A DNA stretch of 64,000 nucleotides from Lysobacter enzymogenes (GTDB taxonomy: Bacteria; Pseudomonadota; Gammaproteobacteria; Xanthomonadales; Xanthomonadaceae), in assembly GCF_023617245.1 (NCBI RefSeq), contig NZ_CP067396.1:5359001-5423000 (forward strand), in the 5' to 3' direction. The notes beneath the pieces were generated by a model. The model was not told the DNA's origin. It searched no databases and worked only from the letters and a program-made list of their open reading frames with translations. The position numbers were made by a program, and so were the translations under genes. The number at the start of each line of letters is the position of its first letter. Positions within the stretch are counted from its first letter, which is position 1. Positions 44,135 to 53,502 of this stretch are shown one piece after another.

Positions 44135-47100
44135 ATGACTGATCCCTACAGCCCCTTCGCCCTCGGCGGCACCGCCGCCGCGGCCGCGGCGCCTGAACTG
44201 GCGCGGTTCGCCGAGACCTCGGCGCTGGCCGACGAGCTGATTTCGATGGCGCGCTCCGGCGGCGACACCACCGCGCTGTCGGACGAGCTGATCACGATGG
44301 CGCGTTCCGCGCTGCCGGACATCACCCGCGACATGCCGACGGTCGAGGTCGCCGCGTCGGCGATCGAGACCGAAGGCCTGCTCGGCAAGCTCGCCGCCGC
44401 CGCGCCGGTCGCGGCGATGGTGCTGCAATCGCTGCAACGCGGCGCCAGTCGCGAGACCGTCGCCAAACAGCTCGCGCCGCGCGCCTTGCAGGCGATGGGC
44501 GTGCCGACCTCGCTGGCGGACATGGCCGACGTCGCCCTCCCCGCGCAGGGCGGGCTGCCGGGCCGCGCCGCCGGCTTCGCGGCGCAGGCGCTGTCGCCGC
44601 AGTCCTTCGACCCCGGCGACGTCGCATCCGATCTCGCGCGCTACGTCCCGTCCGACCTGCCGCTGTCCGTTCCCGCGCACGACGCGCCGCTCGCGCGCCA
44701 GGCCGAATCGCTGCTGCGTTCCACGCCGCAAGCCGCGCGCGCGCTGGCGTCGCGCTTCGTCGGCGGCCAGCACCTGGTCGAGATCGAGACCGCCCTGCCC
44801 GGCGCGTTCCTGGTCGAACGCTTCCACGGCCAGGAGGCGGTCTGCGACAGCTTCCGCTTCGAGATCGACTGCATTTCCACTGCGTCCGCGCTCGACACCG
44901 CGGCCCTGGTCGGCGAGCCGCTGACGCTGCGCCTGCAGCGCGCCGACGGCTCGTACCGGCACTGGCGCGGCCTGTGCAGCCAGGCCGCGCCGCTGGGCAG
45001 CGACGGCGGCTATTCGCGCTACCGGCTGACCCTGGAACCGTGGCTGGCGCTGCTGAAGCTGCGCCGCAACGCGCTGATCTTCCAGGACCGCGACGCACTG
45101 GAAGTGCTCGAACGCGTGTTCGCCGACTATCCGCAAGCCGCGTGGCGCTTCGACGTCGCCCGCAGCCTGCCCAAGCCCGCGATCACCACCCAGTACCGCG
45201 AGAGCGACTACGACTTCGTGCTGCGCCTGCTCGCCGACGCCGGCCTGGCCTGGCGCTTCGATCACGCCCAGGCCGAGGACGAGCAAAACGCGGCGGCGGC
45301 GCAGGGCGACGGCGGCCACACCCTGGTGATCTTCGACAGCCAGGCCGAAGTGCCCGCGGCCTCGCCCGACACGCTGCGCTTCCATCGCACCGCCAGCACC
45401 GAGAACGAAGACGCGATCGGCCACTTCAGCGAACTGCGCCAGACCACGCCCGACGCGGTCGGCACCGCCAGCTGGCAGGCCGAGCAGGTCGAGGCGCTGT
45501 CGGCCAGCGCCCTGGGCGATCCGGCCGGGCCGAACCTGCCGCGGCGCGAGGTCTACAGCGTGCCGCGCAGCGGCCGCTACGCCGAACGCGACCACGCCCA
45601 GACCACGGCCGAGCTGCGCCTGGACGCGCTGCGCCTGCCGCAGCGCCTGCACGCCGGCAGCGGCAGCGGCCGCGGCGTCGACGCCGGGCGCGCGTTCACC
45701 CTGAGCCAGCACGCGGACCTGTCCGGGCAGGCGTTCGTGCCGTTGCGGGTCGAGCACCTCGCCGCCAACAACCTGACCTCGAACGCGGTCGCGATCCTCG
45801 ACGCGTCGGGGCTGGAGCGCGGCAGCTACCGCAACCGCTTCCTCGCCGTGCCGCTGGGCACCGCGATCGTGCCGCTGCCGCGCCCCAAGCCGATCGCGCC
45901 GGGCGCCCAGACCGCGCGCGTCGTCGGCCTGGCCGACGCCGCCAATACCGTCACCCGCGACCACCAAGTGCGCATCCAGTTCGCCTGGCAGCGCGGCGCC
46001 GCGCCGACCTACGGCGGCGCCAACGAAACCGGCTCCGGCGCCTATCCCGACGGCCACGCCCCGGGCGACGAAACCTCCGGCACCTGGGTCCGCGTCGCCG
46101 AGTGGCTGGCCGGCCCGAACTGGGGCAGCCACGCGCTGCCGCGCATCGGCGCCGAAGTCCTGGTCGAGTTCCTGCACGCCGACATCGACCAGCCGCTGGT
46201 CACCGGCCAGTTGTTCAACGGCGAAGTCGCGCCGCCGTTCGCGGCCGGCCAGGACTCGCCGGCCAACCACATCGGCACCCTCAGCGGCCTGCACACCCAG
46301 TCGCTGGACGGCAGCGGCCGCCAGCAATGGGTGGTCGACGACGCCCCGGGGCAACTGCGCCAGCGCCTGCACACCACCCTGGCCGACAGCCGCCTGGAAC
46401 TGGGCTACCTGATCCAGCACGGCGACGCCCAGCGCGGCGCGCTGCGCGGGCAAGGCTTCGACCTGGCCACGCTGGGCTGGGGCAACCTGCATGCGGCGCA
46501 AGGCGTGCTGCTGTCGACCACCGCGCGCGCCGATGCACGCTCCACCCATTTCGACATCGCCGAGGCGGTGGCCCAGCTCAAGGGCGCGCAGAACACCGCG
46601 CAGGCGCTCAACGACGCCGCCGCCCAGAACCAGGTGCCCGCGCTGCGCGGCAACCCCGAACAAGCCGCCTTCCTCGCCGCCGTCGACGCGCAGCAGGACG
46701 GCAAGTACGACGGCGATGTCGCCGGCCAGCCGGCCAGCAAGCCCAGCGGCGAGGGCCGCGACGGCGGCGACCCGGTCGAGCGCTTCGCCGCGGCGATGCT
46801 GGTCGCCGAATCGCCCGACAGCCTGGCCGCGACCACCCCGGCCAGCGCGCTGGCCTACGCCGGCGGCCACAGCCACCTGACCGCACAGGACGACGCCCAC
46901 TTCGCCGCCGGCCAGACCTTCGCCGCGGTCAGCGGCGCCCACAGCGCCCTGTACGCGCAACAAGGCCCGCTGCGCGCGATCGCCGCCGCAGGCCCGGTCA
47001 GCGTGCGCGCCCACGTCGGCACGCTGGAACTGCTCGCCGACCAGTCCGTCACCGTCACCGCCACCGACGAACGCATCGACGTGCTGGCCAAGCAGAAGAT

Positions 47101-47527
47101 CGTGCTGCAGGCAGGACAGACGCGGGTCACGCTCGAGGGCGGCGACATCACCTTCGAGTGCCCGGGGAACTTCACGGTCAAGGCGGGGATGCATCCGTTC
47201 AAGGGCGGCGAAACTGCCCCCCTGGTCATGCCGGCCTTGCCCAATGGCCTGGCCGACGCGTTCAAATACTACGGACGGCTCGACATCACCAACCAGGACG
47301 GCAAACCGCTGCCCGGCAAACGCTTCAAGCTCGTCGACAAGGACGGCAACGTCGTCAAGGAAGGCAAAGCCCAGGCGATGACGACGGAGTATCACGAGCA
47401 AGACGCGTACGATGTCCTGAGCGCCTATATCGGTGGGGAAAGCAGGGGCTGGGAAGTGATGGAATTCAGCGAGCCCTTGAACCCGGACGAACGCGAACCG
47501 CTCGCACCCGACGAGCGGGAGGTTTGA
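44135..47527 (+). CDS. vgrG: T6SS spike VgrG (copy 2) with long N-terminal extension and TTR-like tail
   Basis: 1130 residues, about 200 longer than the other copies. Residues 1-205 are an extra Ala-rich helical region with an internal near-repeat (ADELISMARSGGDTTALS / SDELITMARSALPD). The gp27-like base starts near QHLVEIETALPGAFLVERFHG, the gp5-like OB domain lies around 610-690 (GTWVRVAEWLAGPNWGSHAL), then DUF2345. The last 80 residues form a transthyretin-like tail (LDITNQDGKPLPGKRFKLVD) that such spikes use to hold effectors. The effector gene follows 3 bases later. Start by ATG at 44135 with GGGAG upstream. Confidence 0.95.
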   Translation: MTDPYSPFALGGTAAAAAAPELARFAETSALADELISMARSGGDTTALSDELITMARSALPDITRDMPTVEVAASAIETEGLLGKLAAAAPVAAMVLQSLQRGASRETVAKQLAPRALQAMGVPTSLADMADVALPAQGGLPGRAAGFAAQALSPQSFDPGDVASDLARYVPSDLPLSVPAHDAPLARQAESLLRSTPQAARALASRFVGGQHLVEIETALPGAFLVERFHGQEAVCDSFRFEIDCISTASALDTAALVGEPLTLRLQRADGSYRHWRGLCSQAAPLGSDGGYSRYRLTLEPWLALLKLRRNALIFQDRDALEVLERVFADYPQAAWRFDVARSLPKPAITTQYRESDYDFVLRLLADAGLAWRFDHAQAEDEQNAAAAQGDGGHTLVIFDSQAEVPAASPDTLRFHRTASTENEDAIGHFSELRQTTPDAVGTASWQAEQVEALSASALGDPAGPNLPRREVYSVPRSGRYAERDHAQTTAELRLDALRLPQRLHAGSGSGRGVDAGRAFTLSQHADLSGQAFVPLRVEHLAANNLTSNAVAILDASGLERGSYRNRFLAVPLGTAIVPLPRPKPIAPGAQTARVVGLADAANTVTRDHQVRIQFAWQRGAAPTYGGANETGSGAYPDGHAPGDETSGTWVRVAEWLAGPNWGSHALPRIGAEVLVEFLHADIDQPLVTGQLFNGEVAPPFAAGQDSPANHIGTLSGLHTQSLDGSGRQQWVVDDAPGQLRQRLHTTLADSRLELGYLIQHGDAQRGALRGQGFDLATLGWGNLHAAQGVLLSTTARADARSTHFDIAEAVAQLKGAQNTAQALNDAAAQNQVPALRGNPEQAAFLAAVDAQQDGKYDGDVAGQPASKPSGEGRDGGDPVERFAAAMLVAESPDSLAATTPASALAYAGGHSHLTAQDDAHFAAGQTFAAVSGAHSALYAQQGPLRAIAAAGPVSVRAHVGTLELLADQSVTVTATDERIDVLAKQKIVLQAGQTRVTLEGGDITFECPGNFTVKAGMHPFKGGETAPLVMPALPNGLADAFKYYGRLDITNQDGKPLPGKRFKLVDKDGNVVKEGKAQAMTTEYHEQDAYDVLSAYIGGESRGWEVMEFSEPLNPDEREPLAPDEREV

Positions 47528-47530
47528 ACC

Positions 47531-48568
47531 ATGCACGCCATCATCTCGGTCCACTTCGTAGACAACGCCCAACACCCGATCGACGAGCTTCCTTTCGAGA
47601 TTCGTCAGGCTGGCATTTTGTGGAAGAAGGGCACCACCGACAAAGACGGGAACGCCGGCTCCTACGTAATCGTAAAGAACGGCACGGAGGCGAAATCCGA
47701 CGTCGACAAACTGGTGGGCGGCCTGCCCAAAGGCGGTCAGACGCTCTACACCAACTCTCCCGACGCTCCGATCGAAATCCATATCGTCACGGACACCAAG
47801 GAAAAAAAACTGCTGCACCAAACCACGATCAAGTGGAACCAATGCAGCAGGATCGTCGCGCGGAGCAAGTGGATCAAGATCAATCTCCCGCTGACGCCCA
47901 ATACCGCCCAGGAACGCGACGAAGCGCAGCAGCGCACCGAGACCTGCGGCTTCGCGACGGTCCAATACGAAGTCGGCTCGCCCGGCACCAAGAAGTTCGC
48001 GACCGCCAAGGTGATCGTGTGCGACCTTCCGAAGAAGATCATCGACACCGCCATGAAGTATCGCGGATCCACCGCATGGGCCTACTCGACGGCCAAATCC
48101 ACCCGGCACCCGGACGGCCACACCCGCGACTTCAGCGCCGGAACGAACAAGTGCAGCCTGTTCGTGCACGACGTCCTGACCGAGGCGGGTCTGAAGGTGC
48201 CCTGGATCGAATACGGCCGCATCAGCCGGATGCTCCCCTGGTACCAGAAGCTCTCGCCTCCCGTTGCGGAAGAGTGGGCCACGGCGGGCAAACTGGCCAC
48301 CAACTGGAACAGTTCGAGTACCCCACAACCAGGAGACGTGGGCGCCTACAAGGTGAACTACGCCGACGCCTCCGGCCACGTCGGCTTCGTCGTCTGCCCC
48401 GGGGTCACGATTTCCGCAGGCAACAAGACCGTGCTCGTCAACGACGCAGGCTTCCGCGTCAAGAAAATGACCCCGCAGGAAAGAACCGCTAACGACAGCC
48501 AGCGCGAAACCCAGAGAGAACACGATTTCACGCTGTTCCGTCGGCACAAAAGCGTCAAGGCAGGTTGA
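47531..48568 (+). CDS. T6SS effector: TTR-like N-domain plus NlpC/CHAP-like cysteine peptidase
   Basis: 345 residues, no signal peptide. The N-terminal 100 residues resemble a beta-sandwich (ISVHFVDNAQHPIDELPFEI, GTTDKDGNAGSYVIV) similar in style to the VgrG2 tail. The catalytic part has the order of papain-fold wall amidases: Cys208 in GTNKCSLFVHDVLTEAGL, then PQPGDVGAYKV and His283 in ASGHVGFVVC. It probably cuts peptidoglycan peptides or amide bonds in the target periplasm. GGAGG precedes the ATG and the gene starts 3 bases after vgrG2, so it is almost certainly its cargo. The next gene is the likely immunity. Confidence 0.8.
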   Translation: MHAIISVHFVDNAQHPIDELPFEIRQAGILWKKGTTDKDGNAGSYVIVKNGTEAKSDVDKLVGGLPKGGQTLYTNSPDAPIEIHIVTDTKEKKLLHQTTIKWNQCSRIVARSKWIKINLPLTPNTAQERDEAQQRTETCGFATVQYEVGSPGTKKFATAKVIVCDLPKKIIDTAMKYRGSTAWAYSTAKSTRHPDGHTRDFSAGTNKCSLFVHDVLTEAGLKVPWIEYGRISRMLPWYQKLSPPVAEEWATAGKLATNWNSSSTPQPGDVGAYKVNYADASGHVGFVVCPGVTISAGNKTVLVNDAGFRVKKMTPQERTANDSQRETQREHDFTLFRRHKSVKAG

Positions 48569-48573
48569 TCATC

Positions 48574-49161
48574 ATGCAGAGTTTTCAGAAGCGGCTCCTG
48601 GTCGGCGGGCTTTTGCTCGGAGCCGCTGTTGCCGCATACGGCTACTACTCCGGGCAACGCCGCGCCTGCGCGATCGCCGCCGCCCCGGATGACGGCTATC
48701 GGGCGGAGATCGACAGGATCGGGCGGATCCCCGGCGGCAAGTTCGAGGAAGCGCCCCTGAATCCGTATTTCTCGGACGAGTTCATCCGGATCTACGAAGC
48801 TCCTTGCACGTACTACGGCGATGCCGTCGAGGCACTTTCGTCCGACGAATATACGGCTATCCAAAAGCGTGGCGTGGTCTTGTCGATGCAGCGACTCCCC
48901 GCCGGCGACTATTTCGCGCTCGCCGAAAATTCGCTCGCGCTGTTCGAGGCGAAGAAGATCGATCGCGAGACATTCGATTTCGTATTCTTCCCGTACCTGG
49001 AGGTCAAGGCCACGTCGCAGAAATACTTCTGGCACCCGACCTGGCGCGGCTTGCTGAAACGCGCTGCGGCTGCCTCAAACGACGCCGACTTTCAGCACCG
49101 CGTCGACGACAAGCTAAGCGGCAAGACTTACTGGAACTGGATCGACCATCGCAAAGAGTAG
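48574..49161 (+). CDS. Membrane-anchored candidate immunity protein for the NlpC/CHAP-like effector
   Basis: 195 residues. An N-terminal hydrophobic helix (LLVGGLLLGAAVAAYGYYSG) anchors or exports about 165 residues rich in aromatic and acidic residues (IYEAPCTYYGDAVEAL, VLSMQRLPAGDYFALAENSL, TSQKYFWHPTWRGLLKRAA). No family recognised. It follows the effector within a few bases and its periplasmic domain would meet a wall-active toxin there. The ATG at 48574 is preferred; an in-frame TTG at 48565 overlaps the effector stop. Confidence 0.65.
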   Translation: MQSFQKRLLVGGLLLGAAVAAYGYYSGQRRACAIAAAPDDGYRAEIDRIGRIPGGKFEEAPLNPYFSDEFIRIYEAPCTYYGDAVEALSSDEYTAIQKRGVVLSMQRLPAGDYFALAENSLALFEAKKIDRETFDFVFFPYLEVKATSQKYFWHPTWRGLLKRAAAASNDADFQHRVDDKLSGKTYWNWIDHRKE

Positions 49162-49360
49162 CGGCAACCCGTCGACAGGCCCCGAACGACTCTCCACAAC
49201 GAGGCGCAAGCAAAGCGTCGGCTAAGGCTGACTATGGCTGGTCGCGACCGGCCGCACGGACCTGTCCGAACATTTGACCGGAAAGCCGCATGGCCCGCGG
49301 AACATTTCCTATGCTGAGCGAACGCCGACAAGATGCTGCGTATCCTGCAACCGGCCTTCG

Positions 49361-49942
49361 CTACTCCATGTATGCCGTCTTGTATCCGGTGAACCGCCCG
49401 TCGCGCAAGACGAAGCAGAACGACCCGTCCTTGACGACCTTGTAGGCGAGGATCGCGCCCTCGATGCAGATCCGGTCGCTGTCCAGCGCGTAGGTCAGCT
49501 TGCCCCTCGCCGCCGGCTCGCCCGATTCGCCGCCGGGGCCGGAGTAGGCGTCGATCGGCACCGGATAGGCCTTGCGTGCGGCCGGATCGATCGCCACCAC
49601 GGACTCCTGGTGGTAATCAGGCCACTCCGGGATCGACAACAGGATGTAGCGGCGATTGAAGTCCGGCTTGCGCGTCGCGATCGCTTCGTCGATCAGCGCG
49701 AGATGCCGTTCGTCGCAGAAGTCGACCGGGCTGTACTGGAACGAACAGCCTTCGCTGCGATACCCCATTTCCAACCCGACCTTGGCCTGGACCGGCGGCG
49801 GCTCGGGCGCTGGGCGCTCTGCCACGGGCGGCTCTGCGGCGGGCGGCGGCGCGGCTGCGGCTGCTGCAGCCTCTTCCTGGCCGCCGCCGCAACCGGCGGC
49901 GATGAGGCACAACAGCAAGACTGGGGCGAGGTTGGCTTTCAT
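49361..49942 (-). CDS. Small lipoprotein, candidate immunity to the lysozyme-like effector
   Basis: 193 residues. Lipoprotein signal MKANLAPVLLLCLIAAGC followed by an Ala/Pro linker and a mature domain with several cysteines (EGCSFQYSPVDFCDERHLALI, DRICIEGAILAYKVVKDGSF). No family recognised. It directly follows the lysozyme-like effector gene; an alternative in-frame ATG at 49957 would overlap its stop codon (ATGA). Its periplasmic site suits protection of the cell wall. Assignment by context only. Confidence 0.65.
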   Translation of the reverse strand: MKANLAPVLLLCLIAAGCGGGQEEAAAAAAAPPPAAEPPVAERPAPEPPPVQAKVGLEMGYRSEGCSFQYSPVDFCDERHLALIDEAIATRKPDFNRRYILLSIPEWPDYHQESVVAIDPAARKAYPVPIDAYSGPGGESGEPAARGKLTYALDSDRICIEGAILAYKVVKDGSFCFVLRDGRFTGYKTAYME

Positions 49943-49953
49943 GGCGGGCCCGG

Positions 49954-52161
49954 TCATCGAGTCTGGGAGATTTCCTTCAGTATCGCGCGCAAATTGCTGG
50001 TCGAGGTCTTGTTGGCGTGATTGGCCGCGCTCTCGTAGTAAGACAGGGTGCCGTCGGAGGTGCGCTTGACGATGGTCTTGGTGCCGTCCGCGTTCTTCTT
50101 GACCGTGGAGGTGATCGCGCGTCCGTTCGGCGCCGCGATCGACGCCCACTCCTGTGCGGCCGCGTACTGCGCGTCTTCCAGGGTTCCCTTGCCGTCGAAA
50201 ACGAACCGCGCCAGCGCGCCGCCGCCGGCCTTGTAGATCAGGTACTCGCGGAATACGCGTTCCTGCATGGCCGCATCGTAACGCTCGTTACCGCTGAGCT
50301 TCATCGCGGTCTTGGCCAGCCGCAGGGTCTCCAGCGTGGTCTGATACTTGCCCGTAGCGAACATCCGGTCCTTGTCCGTACCGGACAACGGATCAGTGGC
50401 GAGGATCTGGTTGATCGTCTTACTGGTCACGGTGCCCGCGGGCGGATTCGGGAACGAGTGCCCCACCTTGCCGCGCTTCACGCCCTTGGTGCCGGAGTTG
50501 TAGGCCTCGTAACCGCCTTCGCCGTGCGCAATGATGTCGCCGATGCGCCGGATCAACTCGTCCATGCCGCCGCTGCGCGCCACGTTGAGGAAATTGGCGA
50601 CCAGGCCCACGGGATGGAAATGGAACGCCAGCGGTTTTGCCGGGAAACCCTTCACTTTCGCTGCAACTTGCGGCCACCACCGCAACTTGTCGATGCGGAT
50701 CTTCTCGGCCTGCCACTCAGTCTTGCCGTCGAGCATCAGCGGATCGAGCGCGTTCCACTTGGCCATGTCGCCGCCCCACTCCGTCTCATAGCCGGCGATC
50801 AGGCGCGATAGTGCTTCGGCCAGCAATGGCAGTTCGTTGGCCTTGCGCACTTCGGTCGCATCGAACACGCCGTTGTTGTTCCGGTCGATGATTTCGTAGA
50901 GCTTGCGCACGAGCTTGCTCTTGTCGACCTTGTCCGCACGGGCCTTGAAGTCCACACCCTCGCCTGGCTTGGCCTGGCCGAGGCGATGCAGCACCGTGGA
51001 CATCATGTCCATCGGCTCGATGCCGCCCTCTTCGACCACCTCGAATCCCGGCCAGGCCCAAGGCGACTGCCAGGACACCTTGTCCATGCCCTTCTCGCAC
51101 ACCCAGCCGGCCCAGATCATGTTGTGGGTGGCCTGCAGATCGGCTGTGCGCGCGTTCAAGCGCCACCAGCGGGTGCCGTCCGGGGCCGTGGCCCGGTCCA
51201 CGCCGGGCACCGATTCGAGCTCTTCCTTGGACAGCACCCGGGCGAGCCCGACGGCCGGCTCCGAAGCGTTCTTCGTCTGCAGCGGGAACGCGCTCCAGGC
51301 GGGCAAGGGCTGGGCCAGCTGTTCCTGTTGCGCTCCGTCGCGCCATTTCGCCCGTTCCACCCACAGCGGCTCGCCGAACGGCACCTTCACCTCACGGCGC
51401 GTGTATTTCTTCTTCTTCGCTTCGGCCTCGTTGCGGGTGCGGTCGGTATCCTGGGCGCCGACGAACCAACCGGTCCAGACGCCGCCCTTGGCATAGGCCT
51501 GGGTCTGGGCGTTGAACGCCCCCAGCGCTTCGCGTTCGCGCAGTTCCAGGCGAACCCGGGTGACCTGGGCCCAGCGCCCTTCCTTGCTGGAGCCAGGCGC
51601 TTCGACCACGTGCTCGCCCGCGCCCAGCGTCAGCTGCGGCTTGCTCGGATAGACCATCTTCGCGCCGACGTCGACCACGAACAGGCTGCCGCCGCCCTCG
51701 GGCAAGGTCGCGGCATAGCGTCGGCTGTCGGCGATGAACGTCGGCACGTCCTCGCCGCCGAACACCTCCAGGTGCAACAGCGGACGCCAGCCGCGCTTGG
51801 CCGTGGGTTGGGCGTCGTAGTACTGCTGGTACTCGCCGATGTAGCCGATCAGCGTTCCGGCCGCGATCGGTGCCGGCTTTTCCAGCACCACGATCGAATC
51901 GAACGCTTTCGGATCGCCGGGCTCGGCGTCGAGTTCGGCCAGGAAGATCCAGCCGGTGCCGGCGCCGGGGTCAACCGCGCCGTCCTTGACCGCCGGCGCG
52001 ATCGCGCCTTCCAGCAGCTTGGCGATCCTGGCCCACTTGCCGTTCGGCGAGCGCTCGCCGACCTCCACCCGCGCGCCTCGCGGCAAGATGCCCAGCTTGT
52101 CGCTGCTGCTGGTCGCTTCGCGGCGGATGTTGATTCCGACGACCTTGGTTTCTTCGCTCAT
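49954..52161 (-). CDS. T6SS effector: SH3 + half M23-like module + EF-hand + lysozyme-like glycosidase
   Basis: 735 residues, no signal peptide. N-terminal bacterial SH3 domain (VVGINIRREATSSSDKLGIL, GARVEVGERS, GWIFLAEL), then LIGYIGEYQQYY...RPLLHLEVFGG, matching the second half of the module in the aspzincin effector. An EF-hand loop is at 426-437 (DRNNNGVFDATE). The C-terminal half is lysozyme-like: catalytic-type Glu548 in AHGEGGYEAYNSG and the later FATGKYQTTLETL pattern. Predicted to cut the glycan chains of peptidoglycan. The M23 endopeptidase gene is just upstream and the candidate immunity lipoprotein overlaps or abuts its end. Confidence 0.78.
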   Translation of the reverse strand: MSEETKVVGINIRREATSSSDKLGILPRGARVEVGERSPNGKWARIAKLLEGAIAPAVKDGAVDPGAGTGWIFLAELDAEPGDPKAFDSIVVLEKPAPIAAGTLIGYIGEYQQYYDAQPTAKRGWRPLLHLEVFGGEDVPTFIADSRRYAATLPEGGGSLFVVDVGAKMVYPSKPQLTLGAGEHVVEAPGSSKEGRWAQVTRVRLELREREALGAFNAQTQAYAKGGVWTGWFVGAQDTDRTRNEAEAKKKKYTRREVKVPFGEPLWVERAKWRDGAQQEQLAQPLPAWSAFPLQTKNASEPAVGLARVLSKEELESVPGVDRATAPDGTRWWRLNARTADLQATHNMIWAGWVCEKGMDKVSWQSPWAWPGFEVVEEGGIEPMDMMSTVLHRLGQAKPGEGVDFKARADKVDKSKLVRKLYEIIDRNNNGVFDATEVRKANELPLLAEALSRLIAGYETEWGGDMAKWNALDPLMLDGKTEWQAEKIRIDKLRWWPQVAAKVKGFPAKPLAFHFHPVGLVANFLNVARSGGMDELIRRIGDIIAHGEGGYEAYNSGTKGVKRGKVGHSFPNPPAGTVTSKTINQILATDPLSGTDKDRMFATGKYQTTLETLRLAKTAMKLSGNERYDAAMQERVFREYLIYKAGGGALARFVFDGKGTLEDAQYAAAQEWASIAAPNGRAITSTVKKNADGTKTIVKRTSDGTLSYYESAANHANKTSTSNLRAILKEISQTR

Positions 52162-52217
52162 CTGTCGACCTATGCCCTTAATCCGTTAACGGCCCGATCC
52201 CTGCGTTTCCAGGCGGA

Positions 52218-53489
52218 TCAGCTCATCAGCTCTTCGTCGACTTCCGGCCATTCGCCGCAGTCGCCGCACTCGCCCCGGCCGTCGGTATCGGTACCGGCCA
52301 ACACCCCGCCACGGTTCGGATCCAGGTGGGGCCACTCGATGCCCTCGAATTCGAGGTTCTGGTCCTCCGGCAATTCGGGCTCGGGCGGCAGTTCCTGCTC
52401 GTCGCGCGCGCGGTCGCCGACCTGAAAACGCTTGGCTTCGCCGCCCCAGTACGTCGGCCTGGGCCGCCGCTTGGGGTCGAGTTCCTGGTAGCCCTGCCAG
52501 TCCAGCAGGTGCATGTAGAGGCTGTAGAACACCAGCGTCTTGGGCTTGGGCTTTTCCTTCGGCTTGTCCGGCTCGCTCTTCGCCGGCGCCGTCGCCGCCG
52601 CGGCCACCGGCTTCTTGCCGGCGGGCGCGGCCGCCGGTTTCTGCTCAGCGGGCTTGGCCGCCGGCTTGGCTGCCTCCTTGGTTTCCTTCGGCTTCTCCTC
52701 CGGCAGTTCCAGGCGGTGCCGGACCAGGACGAAACCGGTCGAATAGGCGGCCCGCTTCTTGCCGGGATTGAATTCGATCTCCGGATACTTCCGGTCGACC
52801 TGGTAGGCAACGACTTCGCCGTCGTTGATGCACTGCACGCCATGGAACTGATCGAGCACGGTGCCGCTGCCGGCATCGAAATGGATGCCGCCGTGCCACA
52901 GTCCATTGGCGCCGATCGGGTAATAGCCGTCCTGCACCCGCGACATGGCGCCGGCCACGACGCCGGACGTACCGAGGTACAGCCCGCGATTGACCGGCCG
53001 CTTCTTGTCCTGCGCATCGAAGGGATAGGACCACGGCCCCTTCTCGCTCGATCCATGGCCGTCGCCGCCGAAATCGAAGGAGTCGGGCGCGACCGGCACG
53101 CCGTTGACGATCACCTCGAAATGCAAATGGTTGCCGGTGCTGCCGCCGGTGCTGCCCACCACGCCGATCGCATCGCCTTTCTTGATCGACTTGTCGCCCA
53201 CCTTCAACGGCGACTTTTCCCGCATGTGCGCATAGCGCGTGAGCACGGTCTTGCCGCCGATGGAGTGCTCGAGCAGCACGTACCAGCCCCAACCGGTCTT
53301 TTTTTCCTTGTTGTACTGGAAATCCACCGCCTTGACGGTACCGGCATAAGCCGCGGGAATCGGCGTGCCCGCCGGCGCCGGCCAATCGTCGCCGCCGTGC
53401 TTGCTCACCTTGCCGGTGATCGGATGTGTCTGGACGCCGAAGAACCGCGAACGCGCGCGGAAACCCGTCCCTGGATTGTAGGCCGGCAT
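52218..53489 (-). CDS. T6SS effector: M23 endopeptidase plus half M23-like module
   Basis: 423 residues, no signal peptide. An intact LytM/M23 domain occupies about 15-130 with zinc ligands His31 and Asp35 (KHGGDDWPAPAGTPI) and His123 (NHLHFEV), and catalytic His88 (RYAHMRE). Around 205-245 comes GLWHGGIHFDAGSGTV and GEVVAYQVDRK, FVLVRHRLELP, then a Lys/Pro/Ala-rich linker and FYSLYMHLLDWQGY, the same first half of the module as in the aspzincin effector. The C-terminus is acidic. GGGAG precedes the ATG at 53489. It would cut peptide cross-links of peptidoglycan; the next gene attacks glycan chains. Confidence 0.8.
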   Translation of the reverse strand: MPAYNPGTGFRARSRFFGVQTHPITGKVSKHGGDDWPAPAGTPIPAAYAGTVKAVDFQYNKEKKTGWGWYVLLEHSIGGKTVLTRYAHMREKSPLKVGDKSIKKGDAIGVVGSTGGSTGNHLHFEVIVNGVPVAPDSFDFGGDGHGSSEKGPWSYPFDAQDKKRPVNRGLYLGTSGVVAGAMSRVQDGYYPIGANGLWHGGIHFDAGSGTVLDQFHGVQCINDGEVVAYQVDRKYPEIEFNPGKKRAAYSTGFVLVRHRLELPEEKPKETKEAAKPAAKPAEQKPAAAPAGKKPVAAAATAPAKSEPDKPKEKPKPKTLVFYSLYMHLLDWQGYQELDPKRRPRPTYWGGEAKRFQVGDRARDEQELPPEPELPEDQNLEFEGIEWPHLDPNRGGVLAGTDTDGRGECGDCGEWPEVDEELMS

Positions 53490-53502
53490 ATCGCTACTCC
53501 CG

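Noticed and set aside
43979..48547. A 1522-residue minus-strand open frame opposite vgrG2 and its effector
   Set aside because: Composition is typical of antisense to a GC-rich gene; the plus strand holds clear VgrG and peptidase sequences.
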